Origin: Cronobacter dublinensis subsp. dublinensis LMG 23823
Lineage (GTDB): Bacteria; Pseudomonadota; Gammaproteobacteria; Enterobacterales; Enterobacteriaceae
Reading direction: 5' to 3'
DNA length: 64,000 bases
Assembly: GCF_001277235.1 (NCBI RefSeq)
Contig: NZ_CP012266.1
Coordinates: forward strand, 2,170,001-2,234,000
This document shows, in pieces, positions 60,149 to 64,000 of this stretch (positions are counted from its first letter, which is position 1; each line of letters starts with the position of its first letter). The translations under genes were made by a program, and so were the position numbers. The notes beneath the pieces are model-generated. The model saw only the letters and a program-made list of their open reading frames with translations, was not told the origin of the DNA and did no database searches.

Positions 60149-62194
60149 TTATTCGCTCAGGCCCCGGTTTTTCAGCATCGGCTCGATACGCGGTTCATGT
60201 CCGCGCCAGGCGAGCCAGACCTCTTCGAGATCGTGACTGTTGCCGCGCGACAGCACCGCCTCGCGAAAGCGCGCCCCGTTCTGCGCGGTTAACCCACCCT
60301 GCTCCACAAACCACTGGTAGCCATCGTCGGCGAGCATTTGCGTCCAGAGATAGGCGTAATAGCCCGCCGCATAGCCGCCGCCAAAGATATGGGCGAAATA
60401 GCTGCTGCGATAGCGCGGCGGTACGGCGCGCAGCGCGATACGCTCGTGCGTGAGCGCCGCCGCCTCAAAAGCCGCAACGTCGTGGGGCGACGATGACGGG
60501 GTCAGGCTGTGCCAGTGCTGGTCGAGAAGCGCCGCCGCCAGCAGTTCGGTCATGTCATAGCCTTTATTGAAACGCGCCGCGCGGAACAGTTTTTCACGCA
60601 GCGCCTCCGGCATCGGCTCGCCGGTCTGATAATGGCGCGCGTAACGGGCGAACACGTCCGGGTGGCTCGCCCAGTGCTCGTTGATTTGCGAGGGGAACTC
60701 GACGAAATCGCGCGGCGTGTTGGTGCCGGAAAGCGTCGCGTAACGCTGGCTCGCGAAAAGGCCATGAAGCGTATGGCCGAACTCGTGGAACAGCGTGATG
60801 ACGTCATCCCAGGAGATTAACGCGGGTTGCCCGGCGGCGGGTTTCTGGTAGTTGCAGACGTTGTAGATCACCGGTTTATGACCGGCGAGCGTCGACTGCT
60901 CGACGAAATTGCCCATCCAGGCGCCGCCGCTTTTGCTGTCGCGCGCGAAGAAATCACCGTAAAAGAGCGCGAGCCCGCTGCCGTCTTTATCGAAAATCTC
61001 CCAGACGCGCACGTCAGGATGATAAACCGGAATGTCCGTGCGTTCGGTAAACGTGAGGCCAAACAGCGCGCTGGCGGCATAGAAGACGCCGCGCGTCAGC
61101 ACATTGTCGAGTTCAAAAAAGGGTTTGATCTGCGCCTCGTCGAGCGCGTATTTCTCGCGACGCACCTGCTCGGCGTAAAACGCCCAGTCCCAGGCTTCGG
61201 CCTGAAAGCCGCCGTGCTGTTTGTCGATAATCTGCTGGATATCCGCAAGCTCTCGTTCGGCGCGCGCCGTTGCCGCAGGCACGATGTCGCGCATAAAGCC
61301 CTGGGCTGCCTCCGGGGTTTTCGCCATCTGATCGGCGATAGTCCATGCGGCGAAATCCTGAAAGCCCAGCAGCGCCGCCTGCTGCGCGCGCAGCGCGGCA
61401 AGCCGCAGCACCAGCGCGCGGGTGTCGTTTGCGTCGCCTTTCTCGGTGCGGTGCCAGCCCGCCTTAAAGAGCGCCTCGCGCGTGGCGCGATCGGTGAGCG
61501 ACTGCAGCGCGGGCTGCTGGGTGGTGTTGAGGAGCGCGATAAGCCAGCGCCCTTCCTGTCCCTTTTCACGCGCGGCTTCGGCGGCGGCGGCGATCTCCGC
61601 TTCGCTCAGGCCCGCCAGCTGTTCGCGGGATGAGACCAGCAGGCCGCCGGCTTTATCCGCCGCCAGCAGACGCTGATTGAACTGGCTGGTGAGCTGTGCC
61701 GCCTCTTGGTTCAGCGCCCGCAGCTGCGCTTTCTGCTCCGCGTCAAGCGTCGCGCCAGCCAGCATAAACTGCTGCCAGACGACTTCCACCAGCCGCCGCG
61801 ATTCGTTATCGAGCCCGAGCGCGTCGCGCTGCTCATACACGGCATTGAGCCGTGCGAACAGGGTCTCGTTAAAGTGGATATCGTCCGCCAGCGCGGCAAG
61901 CTCCGTGGAAAATTCTTCATCCAGCGTTTGCAGGTAATCGTTGGTGTGCGCTGAGGTCATCGCGAAAAAGACGCTGGTGACGCGCGAGAGCATCGCGCCG
62001 CTGCGCTCCAGCGCCAGATACGTATTTTCAAAGGTAGGCGCGGCAGGCTCGGCGGCGATGGCCTCCACCTCGGCGCGCTTCTGGCGCACCGCCTCGTCAA
62101 AGGCGGGACGATAATGCTGATCGGTTATCGCATTGAACGGCGGCGCTTCATAAGGCAGCGCGCTCGCTGAAGAAAAAGGGGTGGTCACCGGCAT
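60149..62194 (-). CDS. dcp: Peptidyl-dipeptidase Dcp
   Basis: The 681-residue M3-family zinc peptidase removes C-terminal dipeptides. The HEFGHTLHG zinc site is near residue 470, and GGYAAGYYAYLWTQMLADDGYQWF follows. Length equals E. coli Dcp. I use ATG 62194, behind GGGAG; TTG 62209 is in frame upstream. It is divergent from ydfG, as in E. coli. Confidence 0.96.
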   Translation of the reverse strand: MPVTTPFSSASALPYEAPPFNAITDQHYRPAFDEAVRQKRAEVEAIAAEPAAPTFENTYLALERSGAMLSRVTSVFFAMTSAHTNDYLQTLDEEFSTELAALADDIHFNETLFARLNAVYEQRDALGLDNESRRLVEVVWQQFMLAGATLDAEQKAQLRALNQEAAQLTSQFNQRLLAADKAGGLLVSSREQLAGLSEAEIAAAAEAAREKGQEGRWLIALLNTTQQPALQSLTDRATREALFKAGWHRTEKGDANDTRALVLRLAALRAQQAALLGFQDFAAWTIADQMAKTPEAAQGFMRDIVPAATARAERELADIQQIIDKQHGGFQAEAWDWAFYAEQVRREKYALDEAQIKPFFELDNVLTRGVFYAASALFGLTFTERTDIPVYHPDVRVWEIFDKDGSGLALFYGDFFARDSKSGGAWMGNFVEQSTLAGHKPVIYNVCNYQKPAAGQPALISWDDVITLFHEFGHTLHGLFASQRYATLSGTNTPRDFVEFPSQINEHWASHPDVFARYARHYQTGEPMPEALREKLFRAARFNKGYDMTELLAAALLDQHWHSLTPSSSPHDVAAFEAAALTHERIALRAVPPRYRSSYFAHIFGGGYAAGYYAYLWTQMLADDGYQWFVEQGGLTAQNGARFREAVLSRGNSHDLEEVWLAWRGHEPRIEPMLKNRGLSE

Positions 62195-62354
62195 GAGAGT
62201 CTCCCGCAAAAGGGTGATGGCAAAATCACAGCTTATGCAGCCGCGCCATAAACAGCAATGATTTCGCGGCGCAAGCTATCAGTAAGTGATATTCCACAGC
62301 TCGCGCGGGGCGTGCTAAGGTAACGGTTCTGAAAAAGCCTTGAGGAACAGCGAG

Positions 62355-63101
62355 ATGATTATTCTGGTTACCGGCGCCACGGCAGGCTTTGGCGAGGCCA
62401 TTACCCGTCGTTTTGTGAAAAACGGTCATAAAGTTATCGCGACAGGCCGCCGCCAGGCGCGTCTGGATGCGCTGAAAGACGAGCTCGGCGAGAGCGTGCT
62501 GACGCTGCAACTGGACGTGCGCAACCGCGCGGCTATCGAAGAAGCCATCAGCGGGCTGCCGCTGGAGTGGCGCGATATCGACGTGCTGGTCAACAACGCC
62601 GGGCTGGCGCTGGGGCTGGAGCCTGCGCATAAAGCGAGCGTCGAAGACTGGGAAAATATGATAGACACCAACAATAAAGGGCTGGTGTATATGACCCGCG
62701 CCGTGCTGCCGGGCATGGTCGAGCGCAACCGCGGTCATGTGATTAACATCGGCTCCACGGCGGGCAGCTGGCCGTATGCGGGCGGCAATGTCTACGGCGC
62801 GACCAAAGCCTTTGTGCGCCAGTTCAGCCTCAACCTGCGCACCGATCTGCACGGCACCGCGGTTCGCGTGACCGATATCGAGCCGGGTCTTGTGGGCGGC
62901 ACCGAATTCTCTAACGTGCGCTTTAAAGGCGACGACGACAAAGCCGGTAAAACTTACGAAAACACCAACGCGCTGACGCCGGAAGACGTGACCGAAGCGG
63001 TCTGGTGGGTGGCCTCGCTGCCTGCGCATGTCAACATCAACACGCTGGAAATGATGCCGGTCAGCCAGAGCTTCGCCGGACTTAGCGTGCACCGCCAGTA
63101 G
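62355..63101 (+). CDS. ydfG: NADP-dependent 3-hydroxyacid dehydrogenase YdfG
   Basis: The 248-residue short-chain dehydrogenase has the cofactor motif TGATAGFGE, NNAGLALG, catalytic Ser (GSTAGSWPYAGG) and YGATKAF with the Tyr/Lys pair. E. coli YdfG reduces malonic semialdehyde and oxidises 3-hydroxy acids and L-allo-threonine, and the sequence is highly similar. ATG 62355 gives the E. coli length. Confidence 0.96.
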   Translation: MIILVTGATAGFGEAITRRFVKNGHKVIATGRRQARLDALKDELGESVLTLQLDVRNRAAIEEAISGLPLEWRDIDVLVNNAGLALGLEPAHKASVEDWENMIDTNNKGLVYMTRAVLPGMVERNRGHVINIGSTAGSWPYAGGNVYGATKAFVRQFSLNLRTDLHGTAVRVTDIEPGLVGGTEFSNVRFKGDDDKAGKTYENTNALTPEDVTEAVWWVASLPAHVNINTLEMMPVSQSFAGLSVHRQ

Positions 63102-63192
63102 TTCCCGCCTTGCCCGTTCCCCGCGCCAGCGCTGGGCGGGGTGGGCAATTAATGGTAAATTGCCGCAGTAACCCGCAAATAAAGACAGAAGA

Positions 63193-63879
63193 ATGGCCGC
63201 TGAAACTCCGCTCAACCCGACCCAGCCGGTGAGTCAACAGATCTACCGCATCCTGCGCCGCGATATCGTGCACTGTCTGATCCCGCCGGGCACCCCGCTT
63301 TCGGAGAAAGAGGTGTCGGTGCGCTTTGACGTGTCGCGCCAGCCGGTGCGTGAAGCGTTTATTAAGCTTGCGGAAAACGGACTTATCCAGATCCGCCCGC
63401 AGCGCGGCAGTTTCGTCAATAAAATCTCGCTGCGCCAGGTACGCAACGGCTGCTTTGTGCGCCAGGCCATCGAGCGGGCCGTGGTGCAGCGCGCGGCCAC
63501 GATGCTGACCGACGCCGATCTTTATCAGCTTGAGCAGAACCTCAATCAGCAGCGCACCGCCATCGACCGCAAACAGCTGAGCGATTTCTTCCAGCTCGAC
63601 GACGAATTCCACTACCGCCTGACGCAGGTGGCCGACTGCCAGCTCGCCTGGGACACAGTAGAGAACATCAAAGCGACCATTGACCGGGTGCGCTACATGA
63701 GCCTCGATCACGTCTCCCCGCCGGAAATGCTGCTGCGCCAGCATAACGATATTTTTCACGCCCTGGAGCGTCGCGACCCGCAGGCGGCCGATGAAACGAT
63801 GCGCCTGCATTTGCAGGAGATCAGCGAATCGGTGCTGCTGATCCGCCAGGAAAACCGCGACTGGTTCAGCGAAGAGTAA
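63193..63879 (+). CDS. rspR: GntR-family repressor RspR (YdfH)
   Basis: The 228-residue regulator has an N-terminal HTH (LSEKEVSVRFDVSRQPVREAF) and an FCD domain (DDEFHYRLTQVAD, RQHNDIFHALERRD). In E. coli it represses rspAB. It follows ydfG by 91 bases in the same order as E. coli; rspAB is not in view. AGAAG lies before the ATG. Confidence 0.94.
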   Translation: MAAETPLNPTQPVSQQIYRILRRDIVHCLIPPGTPLSEKEVSVRFDVSRQPVREAFIKLAENGLIQIRPQRGSFVNKISLRQVRNGCFVRQAIERAVVQRAATMLTDADLYQLEQNLNQQRTAIDRKQLSDFFQLDDEFHYRLTQVADCQLAWDTVENIKATIDRVRYMSLDHVSPPEMLLRQHNDIFHALERRDPQAADETMRLHLQEISESVLLIRQENRDWFSEE

Positions 63880-63914
63880 CCGCGCGACGTTTTAATCAAC
63901 TCAGGATGAATGCG

Positions 63915-64000
63915 ATGCGCGCGATAGTGCTGCTGGGCTGCGCCCTTTTCTCTTCCCCGCTGCTGGCCGACTGCCTGCAAAAAGAGGCGATCGCCACGGC
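63915..64000 (+). CDS. N-terminus of a secreted protein, cut by the window edge
   Basis: ATG 63915 has AGGA eight bases upstream; an in-frame ATG at 63906 is too close to it. The visible 28 residues are a signal peptide (IVLLGCALFSSPLLA) and the mature start DCLQKEAIATA. An early Cys after cleavage recalls small lysozyme-like transglycosylases, but this is too short to identify. Confidence 0.6.
   Translation, partial: MRAIVLLGCALFSSPLLADCLQKEAIAT

Noticed and set aside
1..64000. CRISPR arrays, tRNA or rRNA genes, insertion sequences
   Set aside because: No regularly spaced repeats, no recognisable tRNA or rRNA sequence and no transposase was seen by eye; a dedicated scan with covariance models would settle it.

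Overview
The window is chromosomal DNA of a GC-rich member of the Enterobacteriaceae. Many genes are close relatives of Escherichia coli terminus-region genes, in partly conserved order: uxaB, dgcF, yneG, glsB, sad, ptrR; sotB, marRAB, eamA, ydeE; yneE; mgtS; dcp, ydfG, rspR. The GC-rich codon use, the ATP-dependent urea operon and the envelope-polysaccharide island point to a Cronobacter/Franconibacter/Enterobacter-like genus rather than to E. coli itself; the genus is an inference. I saw no rRNA, tRNA, CRISPR array, intact insertion sequence or prophage.

Layout. 1-745 holds no convincing gene. 0.75-3.3 kb carries a 2H-phosphoesterase/GrpB pair and a B3/B4-domain gene divergent from an XRE-cupin regulator. 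3.3-19.2 kb is the most unusual part: two divergent operons. The minus operon encodes an OpgC-type acyltransferase, an outer-membrane beta-barrel, a response-regulator/PP2C phosphatase, a STAS protein and an RsbW-like kinase. The plus operon encodes a cellulose-synthase-like glycosyltransferase, three DUF3131 proteins with different membrane anchors, a globin-like protein that appears to lack the haem-ligating histidine, a large hybrid histidine kinase and a GH2 glycosidase, with every start overlapping the preceding stop. I read it as a synthase-dependent envelope or exopolysaccharide system with its own sensor, phosphorelay and partner switch. No sigma factor target is present.

19.3-36.2 kb is mostly housekeeping and accessory genes: cytoplasmic trehalase, an autotransporter esterase, tagaturonate reductase, two diguanylate cyclases, glutaminase, a chemoreceptor, succinate-semialdehyde dehydrogenase with PtrR, an L-lactate-dehydrogenase-like enzyme with an unusual specificity residue, and a PhzF protein. 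36.4-41.3 kb is the mar/efflux region, complete with mar promoter, two identical operator half-sites and a marbox, but without marC.

42.3-54.1 kb is an eight-gene urea operon on the minus strand (allophanate hydrolase, urea carboxylase, GntR regulator, UrtABCDE) behind a near-perfect palindrome that fits the GntR protein. 54.1-55.0 kb is a gene-free patch of inverted and direct repeats and strong hairpins. The right end has a MetE-like methyltransferase, an OBAP/DUF1264 protein, small genes (yciG-like, an unknown 54-residue ORF, mgtS), yneE, a MerR regulator, dcp, ydfG, rspR and the start of a secreted protein cut by the window edge.
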